In this document: positions 1-6,611 of the stretch, one piece after another
Position numbering within the stretch: position 1 is the first letter of the stretch
Layout of the letters: each line of letters opens with the position of its first letter
Source: Lachnospiraceae bacterium
GTDB lineage: Bacteria > Bacillota_A > Clostridia > Lachnospirales > Lachnospiraceae
Assembly: GCA_017958935.1 (NCBI GenBank)
Contig: JAGDBR010000265.1
Location: forward strand, 1-9,291
Direction of reading: 5' to 3'
DNA length: 9,291 nucleotides
Made by a program: the position numbers and the translations under genes
The notes under the pieces: generated by a model
Told to the model about the DNA's origin: nothing
Seen by the model: only the letters and a program-made list of their open reading frames with translations
Databases searched by the model: none

Positions 1-2
1 GG

Positions 3-2681
3 GACTGCTATTCGATCTCCGGCAAGGCGATCACCTTCCATGCGCCGGACGAGCCATATAACCACATCGAGATCTCCGGCAGCGCCTACGGCGACGTCGA
101 GATCGTGGACGACGCCGGTACGCCGGCACAGAAGCTCTTCACCCGTCCGCAGGGCAAGGAGCGCACCGCGAACGACATCCCTGTCCGCCGCGCCGGAAAG
201 ATCAGCTTCACGAACGTGAAGATCGAGGAGCCGATCGCCGATTTCGCCCTTTACAACGTATATGAAGGCGTCGCGCCGGAAGGCGTGAAGCGCGTTTCCT
301 ACAAGGTGAAGCCCGGCGTCGCGGCAAACGACAAAGCGCAGGCAGCGCTGTCGGCCTTCATCGAGAAGCGCTACACCCCGTACGAGCGGAACCGCATGAC
401 GGCGGTCGCATCCGGCAAGCGTCCGGCGCTGAAGGCTGTCGACACGGAGAAGGCGTTCCCGTTCGCGAACATCATCGTGCCTTATCAGGCGGACGACACG
501 CTCGGCCTGGACGGCATCGAAGTGAAGTTCAACGTTAAAAAGGCCGGCAAATACGCCGTCCGGATCATGGACCCGCTGTGGTACTACAGAACACTGGCAC
601 ACTTTACGTTCGCGGCGGACGAAGGCGTGAAGACCGTCTGGTTCGACACGCGTGACCGCGTGCTGCCGGAAGGCCGCTGCCTGTACCTGACGTTCGCGGC
701 GGAGGAAGTCCTGCCCGAAGACATCGAACTGACGACCGTCTTCAAGAAGGCGCAGGACGCGAAGGAAGAGCATTGCCTCGACCGGTTCACGCAGCTTCGC
801 GACGCCTACGGCCACATGACCGAAGAGCGCCCGCTGCAGAAGGAATACAACCTGTTCAACCGTTATCACGGCGACATGATGGATCTTCTGAAGGTCGACC
901 CGGACCACAAGCCCGGCATCTACTATCTGTACGACTATGAGATCCATTCGAACGCGCGTCTCGGCACGCCGCGTACACACGACGTGGAAGTGAAGGCCGA
1001 GCCGGTGCCGAAGGGCGTGCCGGCATGGGCGTTCCGCCAGATCGAGTACTTAAAGCGCTACAAGAGCCTGATCAACTGGTACATTGACAACCGCATGATC
1101 GAGAACGGCGAGCTGGGCGGCGGCCTGTCCGACGACGGCGACTTCGTGTCGCACTGGTTCACGCTCGTGAACATGGACTCCGACGCGGAGAAGGTCAAAC
1201 GCGCGATCTACCGCAACACCGAAGCCTTCTATCAGCAGGGCATGTTCACGAACGGCCTCTGCTCGATCCAGGCGGACGAGCTGCACTCCTCGGAGGAGGG
1301 CCTGATCTCGCTCGGCAGCTGTCTGAACAGCGAACTGGGCAACCCGCTGTGGCTGGAGCGCGCGATGGAAACGGCGCGTCAGGTCGACTGGATCACCGGC
1401 ATCAACGCCGCCGGACACCGCCACTTCAAGTCTTCGTTCTACAACGGATCGAAGATGGCGACCGAAGAGCCCTGGGGCTGCCAGCAGGCGAACTCCTTCG
1501 TCTCGATCGGCCCGGCATGGCAGGTGGCGCGCTACACCGGCAACAAGAAGCTTCTTCAGATCCTGAAGGAGCTGGCGGATTCGCAGCTCGCCCACTCGCA
1601 TGAAGAGAGCGGCGGCGCGTTCGTCGCGTACATCCGCTTCGAAGACGACAAGGAAATGGAAGCCGTGAACCGGCGCGTCGGCAACGAACGCTCGATGATG
1701 GTCCCGGCGTCGTATCTTCTGAAGGACGAACGCTATTACAACGCCCTGCCCGAGTCGCGGCACGGCGTCAAGAAGACCCGCTTCGGCGGCGCCGATGAGA
1801 CGGAGACCGGCATTGGCTTCCGGCCGTTCAAGCCCGGCACCGACGTGATCGACAAGAAGGCCATTGCGGCGCGCTACGAGCAGTGGAACAAGCTGGCGGC
1901 GATCCGCGAGTTCTACAACACGGACGGTTCCGCCTGGATCGACCGTATCTTCTTCAATGAAGAGACGCTGATCTGCGAGCGCCTCGGCGACCCGACCGAC
2001 AAGCTTGCGCGCTACAACTACCCGACGCAGACGATCTCCTGGAAGTTCAACCGCGTCGGCGACGACGAGCGCGTCGGCATCCTGTCGCCCGTGACCGAGC
2101 CCGGCCATATCAAGCTGATCGTCACGAACATCTCGGACGACAAGGTCTTCGCGAACATCATCGGCAACCAGGTCGACCCGGGCATCTGGGAAGTGAAATA
2201 CGGCGTCGATACGACCGACAACGACAAGCCGAACAAGGACGTGAAGACCTTCGAGGCGCCGTTCGAGTGGTCCGTCGGCGTGCCGGTCGAATTCCCGGCG
2301 CACGCGACGACGGTCGTGGAGCTTACGCTGAAGGAAGCGGGCGTCCCGTACTGGGAGCGCTGCGACCTGGGCGTCGGCCCCGAGGACGTGAAGATGTATA
2401 TGCACGGCCTGAACGTGACGATCCATTCGCTCGGCGCGAAGCCGACGCAGGACGTCGAGGTCGTTCTGAAGAACAAGGACGGCAAGGTCCTGAAGTCCGC
2501 CATCCTTCCGGCGCTTCCGGCGCCCGACGATCTCTGGCCGCGCTACCGCGACGTCAGCTTCTACCTGAATCACATCGATTCGCTGGACGGCTGCTACGTG
2601 GAGATCGACCCGGACCACAAGCTCTGCGAACTGACCCGGGCGAACAACATCGTGAAACTGGACGGCATCGAGATCATCTGA
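3..2681 (+). CDS. Large alpha-toroid/beta-sandwich protein with C-terminal CARDB-like domain, 5'-partial; probably carbohydrate-active
   Basis: The frame is open from base 3 and reads as normal protein. A GTG at base 105 has no ribosome binding site, so the true start lies upstream and 892 residues are visible. The first ~330 residues are beta-rich. A helical region follows at about bases 1030-1700, with motifs GELGGGLSDDGDF (near 1108), ADELHSSEEG (near 1271) and AAGHRHF (near 1408). These polar clusters in a helical repeat suggest an (alpha/alpha)-toroid like those of polysaccharide lyases and some glycosidases. A beta-sandwich follows. The last ~105 residues resemble a CARDB Ig-like domain, ending in the typical DPDHKLCELTRANNIV pattern. 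It ends with TGA, followed by a hairpin. I recall similar large proteins of unknown function in Planctomycetes and Lentisphaerae, but cannot assign a family. Function on polysaccharide is inference. No signal peptide can be checked because the N-terminus is missing. Confidence 0.75.
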   Translation, partial: DCYSISGKAITFHAPDEPYNHIEISGSAYGDVEIVDDAGTPAQKLFTRPQGKERTANDIPVRRAGKISFTNVKIEEPIADFALYNVYEGVAPEGVKRVSYKVKPGVAANDKAQAALSAFIEKRYTPYERNRMTAVASGKRPALKAVDTEKAFPFANIIVPYQADDTLGLDGIEVKFNVKKAGKYAVRIMDPLWYYRTLAHFTFAADEGVKTVWFDTRDRVLPEGRCLYLTFAAEEVLPEDIELTTVFKKAQDAKEEHCLDRFTQLRDAYGHMTEERPLQKEYNLFNRYHGDMMDLLKVDPDHKPGIYYLYDYEIHSNARLGTPRTHDVEVKAEPVPKGVPAWAFRQIEYLKRYKSLINWYIDNRMIENGELGGGLSDDGDFVSHWFTLVNMDSDAEKVKRAIYRNTEAFYQQGMFTNGLCSIQADELHSSEEGLISLGSCLNSELGNPLWLERAMETARQVDWITGINAAGHRHFKSSFYNGSKMATEEPWGCQQANSFVSIGPAWQVARYTGNKKLLQILKELADSQLAHSHEESGGAFVAYIRFEDDKEMEAVNRRVGNERSMMVPASYLLKDERYYNALPESRHGVKKTRFGGADETETGIGFRPFKPGTDVIDKKAIAARYEQWNKLAAIREFYNTDGSAWIDRIFFNEETLICERLGDPTDKLARYNYPTQTISWKFNRVGDDERVGILSPVTEPGHIKLIVTNISDDKVFANIIGNQVDPGIWEVKYGVDTTDNDKPNKDVKTFEAPFEWSVGVPVEFPAHATTVVELTLKEAGVPYWERCDLGVGPEDVKMYMHGLNVTIHSLGAKPTQDVEVVLKNKDGKVLKSAILPALPAPDDLWPRYRDVSFYLNHIDSLDGCYVEIDPDHKLCELTRANNIVKLDGIEII

Positions 2682-2693
2682 CCGGACGGAAAA

Positions 2694-2722
2694 CGGGAGA
2701 GGGCCCCTGCGGTCCTCTCCCG
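2694..2722 (+). terminator. Hairpin downstream of the large toroid gene
   Basis: A perfect 9-bp stem, CGGGAGAGG (2694-2702) with CCTCTCCCG (2714-2722), begins 12 bases after the TGA stop. A second pairing, ACCGG (2681-2685) with CCGGT (2724-2728), could extend it. No U-tract follows directly; the nearest T-run is at 2746-2750. It may be an imperfect terminator or an mRNA 3'-end stabilising hairpin. Confidence 0.45.
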
Positions 2723-2741
2723 GCCGGTCCGAAAAATGTAG

Positions 2742-2770
2742 TTGCTTTTTCAGGGAAGATGTTGTAAAAT
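2742..2770 (+). promoter_or_regulatory. Promoter of tRNA-Cys (sigma-A/sigma-70 type)
   Basis: A -35 box TTGCTT (2742-2747) and a -10 box TAAAAT (2765-2770) are separated by exactly 17 bases. Transcription would start near 2777, about 26 bases before the mature tRNA. The AT-rich patch stands out from the GC-rich surroundings. Confidence 0.6.
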
Positions 2771-2773
2771 AAC

Positions 2774-2796
2774 CTTTGCGTCATGACGGCGCAAAG
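2774..2796 (+). other. Hairpin in the tRNA-Cys 5' leader
   Basis: CTTTGCG (2774-2780) pairs perfectly with CGCAAAG (2790-2796). The 9-base loop contains most of the palindrome GTCATGAC. It lies between the probable start point and the mature tRNA 5' end, so it would be in the leader removed by RNase P, or it could overlap the start point as a protein-binding palindrome. Confidence 0.4.
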
Positions 2797-2802
2797 CAAA
2801 AA

Positions 2803-2874
2803 GGCGTCTTAGCCAAGTGGTAAGGCGTAGGTCTGCAACACCTTGATGCGTCGGTTCAAATCCGACAGACGCCT
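2803..2874 (+). tRNA. tRNA-Cys (anticodon GCA)
   Basis: A full cloverleaf can be folded by eye. The acceptor stem GGCGTCT (2803-2809) pairs with AGACGCC (2867-2873). The D-arm is 2812-2826, with GCC/GGC as its stem. The anticodon loop CTGCAAC (2833-2839) has anticodon GCA at 2835-2837. A five-base variable loop occupies 2845-2849. The T-arm stem GTCGG/CCGAC (2850-2854 and 2862-2866) encloses TTCAAAT. The discriminator base is T (2874), as expected for cysteine tRNAs. The CCA end is not encoded, so it must be added by tRNA nucleotidyltransferase. The outermost anticodon-stem pair (2828-2844) is a T-T mismatch; the rest pairs well. It is a single-gene transcript with its own promoter and terminator. 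Confidence 0.96.
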
Positions 2875-2875
2875 T

Positions 2876-2907
2876 AAAAAGGACGGAGCATTTGCCCCGT
2901 CCTTTTT
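2876..2907. terminator. Bidirectional intrinsic terminator (tRNA-Cys / XRE regulator gene)
   Basis: AAAAAGGACGG (2876-2886) is the exact complement of CCGTCCTTTTT (2897-2907). The GC-rich stem is followed by five Ts on the plus strand, and by five Ts read on the minus strand. It starts two bases after the tRNA and lies 60 bases past the stop of the convergent regulator gene, so it can serve both transcripts. Confidence 0.85.
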
Positions 2908-2966
2908 GTATGCCGTATTACTTTCGACGGCAGGAAGTTCCCGCGGTTTGGCCCGCCAAAAGCGGA

Positions 2967-4187
2967 TCAGTAGCTTCGTGCAGGCACCAGGACGTTCCCG
3001 TTTTCCTCGAGTGAAAACGTATTGTTACGGAAAACGATCTGCCAGAGATGCACCGTCTGTTTTTCAGACTGGGACTCGACGCCTTTAACGCAAAGGTGCC
3101 CCTCAGCATCCTGATCCAGAGAAAGATCCACGAAAGTGTGATAATACAGATAACTCCCCAGAGACACTCCGTCAGAACGGTAGCCTGCCAGAAAAAAAGT
3201 AAACAGGCCGGATGTATCGCCGTAGCCGAGGTACCAGCGATCTTCCATTCCATCCCCGTCTGCATCAGCAGTGAGGACCTCATACATAGGACGCCTCAGC
3301 TCCGGGTGATCTGCAATCGACCAAAACAGCAGGTCCGTACAATGCGCATAAGCAGTGCCCTCTCCCGGCGGCATCCCTGCAGGACGAAGCCCGTTGTGAT
3401 TCGCTTCATACGATGCTTCAGGAGAATCCGCAAGAAGATAACCCTTATACACGGCTTCAAAGCGCGGCATTACAGATTCATTCAGACAGCGATAAGAATC
3501 ATCAACCCAGTCCCATTTGGAAGTGGTCGGGTCTTTTATATAATACGACAGTCGGAAAAACGCCCCGTCGTAATCCAGCTCTTTCAGAATGTATTGTCCC
3601 TGAAGCGGAGTGTCCCCCTGATAAATGCGTATCGAGGTCGGCTTTTTCTCCCGGACCCTTTCCAGGAATTCCTGCCACAGATGTTCCCCATGCTCCATTT
3701 CAGAGCCGCTCATGACTACACAGCCGTCACGCTCTGCCGAAAAAGCGGAATAACCCTCCTTAAGATCGGCAAGCGGCGCCCAGTCATTATTGTACTTCTC
3801 CCAGGTCCTTTTCCTGTTATTCTGATAATCTTTCATCAGGAGCACTGCGATGATGATCCCTGACACGGCCAGTACCAGGGCGGTGATCCACCACATTTTA
3901 CGCCTCCCCAGCCGCTCTTTCCTTTCGCTGTATTCGGACAGCATGCGCATGGATTTCTGTGTTTCCGCGTCATCCTTATTTCTTTCGCCGTTAATCAATT
4001 CCGTTATACTGATATGGAAGAAGTCGGCAATGTTCAGGAGCATCTGAAGATCCGGAAGCGCTCTGCCGGTTTCCCAACGGGATAGCGTTTTCGGAGAGAC
4101 AAATAAAGAATCCGCAAGCTGTTCCTGGGTCAGAGATTGCTCTTTTCGAAGCGCTTTCATAAAGAGTCCAATTCGCTTTTGGTCCAT
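2967..4187 (-). CDS. Membrane-anchored XRE-family regulator with extracytoplasmic sensor-like domain
   Basis: 406 residues starting at the ATG at 4187, which has a GGGAGG site about eight bases upstream; longer in-frame readings run into the divergent neighbour and lack a site. Residues ~6-62 form an XRE/Cro-type helix-turn-helix (SLTQEQLADSLFVSPKTLSR, then WETGRALPD). A basic linker leads to one transmembrane segment (~99-118). By the positive-inside rule, the ~285-residue C-terminal part should lie outside the membrane. That part matches no family I recognise. It contains an EF-hand/VCBS-like loop DADGDGMED (308-316), which may bind calcium. Regulators built this way are common in Bacillota, and the outer domain presumably senses a signal or cell-envelope state. 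The likely target is itself or the divergent oxidoreductase (inference). The coding sequence is clearly more AT-rich than its neighbours, hinting at transfer. Stop is TGA. Confidence 0.85.
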   Translation of the reverse strand: MDQKRIGLFMKALRKEQSLTQEQLADSLFVSPKTLSRWETGRALPDLQMLLNIADFFHISITELINGERNKDDAETQKSMRMLSEYSERKERLGRRKMWWITALVLAVSGIIIAVLLMKDYQNNRKRTWEKYNNDWAPLADLKEGYSAFSAERDGCVVMSGSEMEHGEHLWQEFLERVREKKPTSIRIYQGDTPLQGQYILKELDYDGAFFRLSYYIKDPTTSKWDWVDDSYRCLNESVMPRFEAVYKGYLLADSPEASYEANHNGLRPAGMPPGEGTAYAHCTDLLFWSIADHPELRRPMYEVLTADADGDGMEDRWYLGYGDTSGLFTFFLAGYRSDGVSLGSYLYYHTFVDLSLDQDAEGHLCVKGVESQSEKQTVHLWQIVFRNNTFSLEENGNVLVPARSY

Positions 4188-4289
4188 GGCGTCATCCTCC
4201 CTATGCTGATCACATGGCTTAAGGATATCAGAAAAAGCCGGAGAATAAAAGGACAGATTTTCAGAATCCGCTGTTTGACTGCCGGAGAT

Positions 4290-4375
4290 GCATCGTATGA
4301 AGCGAAAATCCGATTTCCTGATGCGCATCATCCGGGGGCAGCAGTTTGCGCCACAGGTCCTGTTTTCGGAAAAGT
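4290..4375 (+). pseudogene. Possible decayed fragment of the regulator's sensor domain
   Basis: Bases 4290-4306 match perfectly, over 17 bases and in inverted orientation, bases 3400-3416 inside the regulator gene. Translated on the plus strand, this gives DASYEAK, against EASYEAN in the regulator. Weaker similarity seems to continue: both copies follow with CCGG-rich sequence, a GCGC-containing stretch and a CCTGTTTT-like stretch. The frame gives GAAVCATGPVF, against GTAYAHCTDLLF in the regulator. This suggests a small leftover of a diverged duplicate on the opposite strand. The aligned part is short and judged by eye, so chance similarity beyond the 17-base core is possible. Confidence 0.3.
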
Positions 4376-4409
4376 TTCTCTCCGGGGCTTCCCCGAAATG
4401 TTCTGCCTG

Positions 4410-4418
4410 TGGTAGAAT
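4410..4418 (+). promoter_or_regulatory. Extended -10 promoter of the Gfo/Idh/MocA gene
   Basis: TGGTAGAAT is a TGn-extended -10 element, 28 bases before the ATG. The -35 region is poor (TTCCCC at 4389-4394) and lies within an inverted repeat, CGGGG-ctt-CCCCG (4383-4395). That repeat could be an operator for a regulator, possibly the divergent XRE protein. Confidence 0.5.
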
Positions 4419-4446
4419 AGAAAAAACAGATTCCGGAGGACAGATC

Positions 4447-5421
4447 ATGAAGTGGGCAATTTTAGCGACAGGAAATATTGCGCGGCGCTTTGCGGCGACC
4501 GTCAATGCGATGAAGGAAGCGGGCGAGGACCAGCAGGTGCTGGCCTGCGCCTCGAGGACGATCGAGAAGTCCGAGACGTTCGCGGCGGAGTTCGGCATTC
4601 CGCGCGCATACGGCAGTTATGAAGCGATGCTCGCGGACCCGGACGTCGAGGCGGTCTACATTGCCTCGCCGAACAATCTGCATTTCGAGCACGCTGTGAT
4701 GTGCCTGAACGCGGGCAAGCACGTGCTGTGCGAAAAACCGTTCACGACGGCGAAGGAAGACGCCGAGCGCCTGTTCACGCTCGCGAAGGAGAAAGGCCTG
4801 TTCATCATGGAGGGCTTCTGGATCCGTTTCCTGCCGGCACATCAGAAAATGATGGAGATCGTGAAGAGCGGGGAGCTCGGCAAGGTCGTGTTCGCGCGAG
4901 TGGATTACGGCTTCACGGTCAGCGGCGCCCGGAAGATCCGGAAGTTCGACCCGGCACTGGCGGGCGGCGCATTGCTGGACATCGGCGTCTACAACCTCGG
5001 CTTTTTGAGAATGGTCATGGGCGATGAGGACCCGGTCAGCTATTCGGTCGTTTCGCACATGAGCGAGTTCGGAACGGACGATTTCAGCACGATCCAGCTC
5101 GTCTATCCGGACGGCAAGAGCGCGAACGCAACGACCTCGATCGGCATTACGATGCCGCGCGTCGCGTCGGTCTTCTGCGAGAAGGGCGCGATCCATTACG
5201 ACGATTTCCAGGTCGCGGACAGGATCACGGTCGTGCCGGAGGGCGGGGAGGCCCGAACGTGGGAATTCCCGATCCTCTACCGCGGGTTCGAATACCAAAT
5301 CCGCGAGGTCTCGCGCTGCGTCGCGGCAGGCATGAACTCCAGCGACGTGCTGAAGCCGGAGGACACCATCGCGATCACGGGGCTGATGGAGGACATCCTG
5401 CAGGAGATGGCACAAGCCTGA
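4447..5421 (+). CDS. Gfo/Idh/MocA-family NAD(P)-dependent oxidoreductase (dihydrodiol dehydrogenase-like)
   Basis: 324 residues. The ATG at 4447 is chosen because GGAGGA sits six bases upstream and the Rossmann fold starts at once; the 53-codon upstream extension is non-coding. Residues 1-~120 bind the nucleotide: MKWAILATGNIA is a Rossmann start, slightly changed from the usual GxGxxG. The family motif CEKP is present at 95-98, with catalytic lysine K97. The C-terminal domain carries GGALLDIGVYNL (~173-184), where tyrosine Y182 stands in the place usually held by histidine. That Lys/Tyr pair is typical of the dimeric dihydrodiol dehydrogenase / xylose dehydrogenase branch. It probably oxidises or reduces a sugar or sugar-like alcohol in the cytoplasm; the substrate cannot be read from sequence. 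It is monocistronic, with its own promoter and a strong terminator, and ends in TGA. Some rare codons such as AGG still encode family-conserved arginine (CASRT). Confidence 0.92.
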   Translation: MKWAILATGNIARRFAATVNAMKEAGEDQQVLACASRTIEKSETFAAEFGIPRAYGSYEAMLADPDVEAVYIASPNNLHFEHAVMCLNAGKHVLCEKPFTTAKEDAERLFTLAKEKGLFIMEGFWIRFLPAHQKMMEIVKSGELGKVVFARVDYGFTVSGARKIRKFDPALAGGALLDIGVYNLGFLRMVMGDEDPVSYSVVSHMSEFGTDDFSTIQLVYPDGKSANATTSIGITMPRVASVFCEKGAIHYDDFQVADRITVVPEGGEARTWEFPILYRGFEYQIREVSRCVAAGMNSSDVLKPEDTIAITGLMEDILQEMAQA

Positions 5422-5437
5422 AGAACAGCATAAAGCA

Positions 5438-5471
5438 CGGGCCGGAACGAAATGTTCCGGCCCGTTTTTTT
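5438..5471 (+). terminator. Intrinsic terminator of the Gfo/Idh/MocA gene
   Basis: CGGGCCGGAAC (5438-5448) pairs perfectly with GTTCCGGCCCG (5454-5464) across a five-base loop, GAAAT. Seven Ts follow (5465-5471). On the minus strand the same stem is followed by a looser T-rich stretch, so it may also stop transcripts from the convergent dehydrogenase gene that ends at 5505. Confidence 0.93.
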
Positions 5472-5504
5472 CTGCGGCGTGTCGGGGAGAGCCTCCCTGC
5501 CGCC

Positions 5505-6563
5505 TTACAACAGCTTCAGCAGCGCGTCCGTGCACTCCGACGTCGTGGCCGTGCCGCCCTGGTCGGGCGTCAGATGGTCGCGTGTGACGAGCAGCGTCTC
5601 GATTGCGTCGATGATCTTCTTGCCCCAGGCTTCGTACCCGAAGAAATCCAGCAGCTGGGAGGCGGACCAGACGGATGCGAGCGGGTTCGCGATGCCCTTG
5701 CCGGCAATGTCCGGCGCGGAGCCGTGGATCGGCTCGAACATGGACGGGAAGGTGCGCTCCGGGTTCAGGTTCGCGCCTGCCGCAAGGCCCATGCCGCCGG
5801 CGATCGCCGCGCCGAGGTCCGTCAGGATGTCGCCGAACAGGTTCGACGTCACGACGATCTCGAAGCGCTTCGGATTCTTCACCATGAACATTGAAGCCGC
5901 GTCGACGAGCAGGGAATAGGTTTTGACGTCCGGATAACCGGCGCCGACCTCCCTGAAGATCTGATCCCAGAAGACCATCGAGTAATTCAGCGCGTTGCCC
6001 TTGCTGATGCTCGTCAAGGACTTGCCTTCCTTGCGCGCAAGCTCATACGCGTAGCGGATGACGCGCTCGCAGCCTTTGCGGGAGAACACGCCGTCCTGGA
6101 TCACGACCTCCTGCGGGGAGTTCGGATAGAGCCAGGCGCCCTGGCCGCTGTATTCGCCTTCGCTGTTCTCGCGGATGAACGTCATGTTGACGTCCTCCGG
6201 CTTCACATCCTTCAAGGGGCAAGGCGCGCCGTGCAGGAGCTTCACCGGCCGCACGTTGACGTACTGGTCGAAGTCGTGGCGGATCTTTAAGAGCAGGTCC
6301 CGGAGCGAAATGTGGTCCGGCACGCCGGGATAGCCGACCGCACCGAGCAGGATCGCGTCGAATTGCTTCAGCGTCTCGATGCCGTCCGCCGGCATCATTT
6401 CGCCGGTCTTCAGGTAGTATTCGCAGCCCCACGGGAACCAGGTGAATTCGAACGCCAGCCCGCCGTCGAGTTCTGCGACGCGGTTCAGGACCTTGACCGC
6501 CTCGGTCATGACCTCCGGGCCGATCCCGTCTCCCGGGACGACCGCGATCTTCAAATGTTTCAT
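5505..6563 (-). CDS. Tartrate / D-malate dehydrogenase-type beta-decarboxylating dehydrogenase
   Basis: 352 residues, full length for the isopropylmalate/isocitrate/tartrate dehydrogenase family. The start ATG follows AAGGGGGAG. Visible motifs: GDGIGPE (11-17); substrate-binding arginines in IRHDFDQYVNVRP (R95, R105) and IREN (R131); catalytic tyrosine in GEYSG (Y138); catalytic lysine in SKGN (K188); metal-binding aspartates in LLVDAASM (D221) and GDILTD (D245, D249); and the NAD-type loop HGSAPDIAG (280-288). The segments FPWGCEYYLKTG and AVGYPGVPDHISL are hallmarks of the tartrate dehydrogenase/D-malate dehydrogenase branch (TtuC/DmlA), not of leucine-pathway LeuB. These enzymes oxidise (R)-malate, tartrate or related 2-hydroxy acids with NAD and Mn/Mg, usually with loss of CO2, in the cytoplasm. 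It follows the aldolase gene by 48 bases and is probably co-transcribed. Stop is TAA. The exact substrate is uncertain. Confidence 0.92.
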   Translation of the reverse strand: MKHLKIAVVPGDGIGPEVMTEAVKVLNRVAELDGGLAFEFTWFPWGCEYYLKTGEMMPADGIETLKQFDAILLGAVGYPGVPDHISLRDLLLKIRHDFDQYVNVRPVKLLHGAPCPLKDVKPEDVNMTFIRENSEGEYSGQGAWLYPNSPQEVVIQDGVFSRKGCERVIRYAYELARKEGKSLTSISKGNALNYSMVFWDQIFREVGAGYPDVKTYSLLVDAASMFMVKNPKRFEIVVTSNLFGDILTDLGAAIAGGMGLAAGANLNPERTFPSMFEPIHGSAPDIAGKGIANPLASVWSASQLLDFFGYEAWGKKIIDAIETLLVTRDHLTPDQGGTATTSECTDALLKLL

Positions 6564-6580
6564 TTCTCCCCCTTATCTTC

Positions 6581-6595
6581 GGCGGCAGGGCCGCC
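6581..6595 (-). other. Intercistronic hairpin between aldolase and dehydrogenase genes
   Basis: GGCGGC (6581-6586) pairs perfectly with GCCGCC (6590-6595) around a three-base loop. It lies in the 48-base gap between the two genes, just ahead of the dehydrogenase ribosome binding site. With no T-run after it, it is more likely an mRNA processing or stability element, or a modulator of the downstream site, than a terminator. Confidence 0.4.
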
Positions 6596-6611
6596 CTTCA
6601 GCAGGTATATT

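Noticed and set aside
105..107. GTG as true start of the first gene
   Set aside because: No ribosome binding site, and the same frame continues upstream to the window edge with normal coding character.
1050..2618. Long antisense reading frame (522 codons) opposite the toroid gene
   Set aside because: It mirrors the GC-rich codon pattern of the sense gene; its product is a low-complexity R/V/D/L-rich string without recognisable motifs, and there is no start signal.
895..2622. 18-base direct repeat within the toroid gene (895-912 and 2605-2622)
   Set aside because: Both copies encode DPDHK in the same frame with favoured codons but in different structural settings; chance plus codon bias explains it.
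2850..2874. tRNA-Cys as integration site of a mobile element
   Set aside because: No second copy of the tRNA 3' end and no integrase are visible in the window, although the neighbouring regulator gene differs in composition.
4288..4446. N-terminal extension of the oxidoreductase
   Set aside because: It contains the promoter and ribosome binding site, and the Rossmann fold begins right at the ATG at 4447.
4188..4598. N-terminal extension of the regulator gene
   Set aside because: It would overlap the divergent oxidoreductase and its promoter. The ATG at 4187 has a good ribosome binding site and begins directly before the helix-turn-helix.
4462..5535. Antisense reading frame (357 codons) opposite the Gfo/Idh/MocA gene
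   Set aside because: The sense strand has clear family motifs, ribosome binding site, promoter and terminator; the antisense product is arginine/histidine/aspartate-rich and runs through the terminator.
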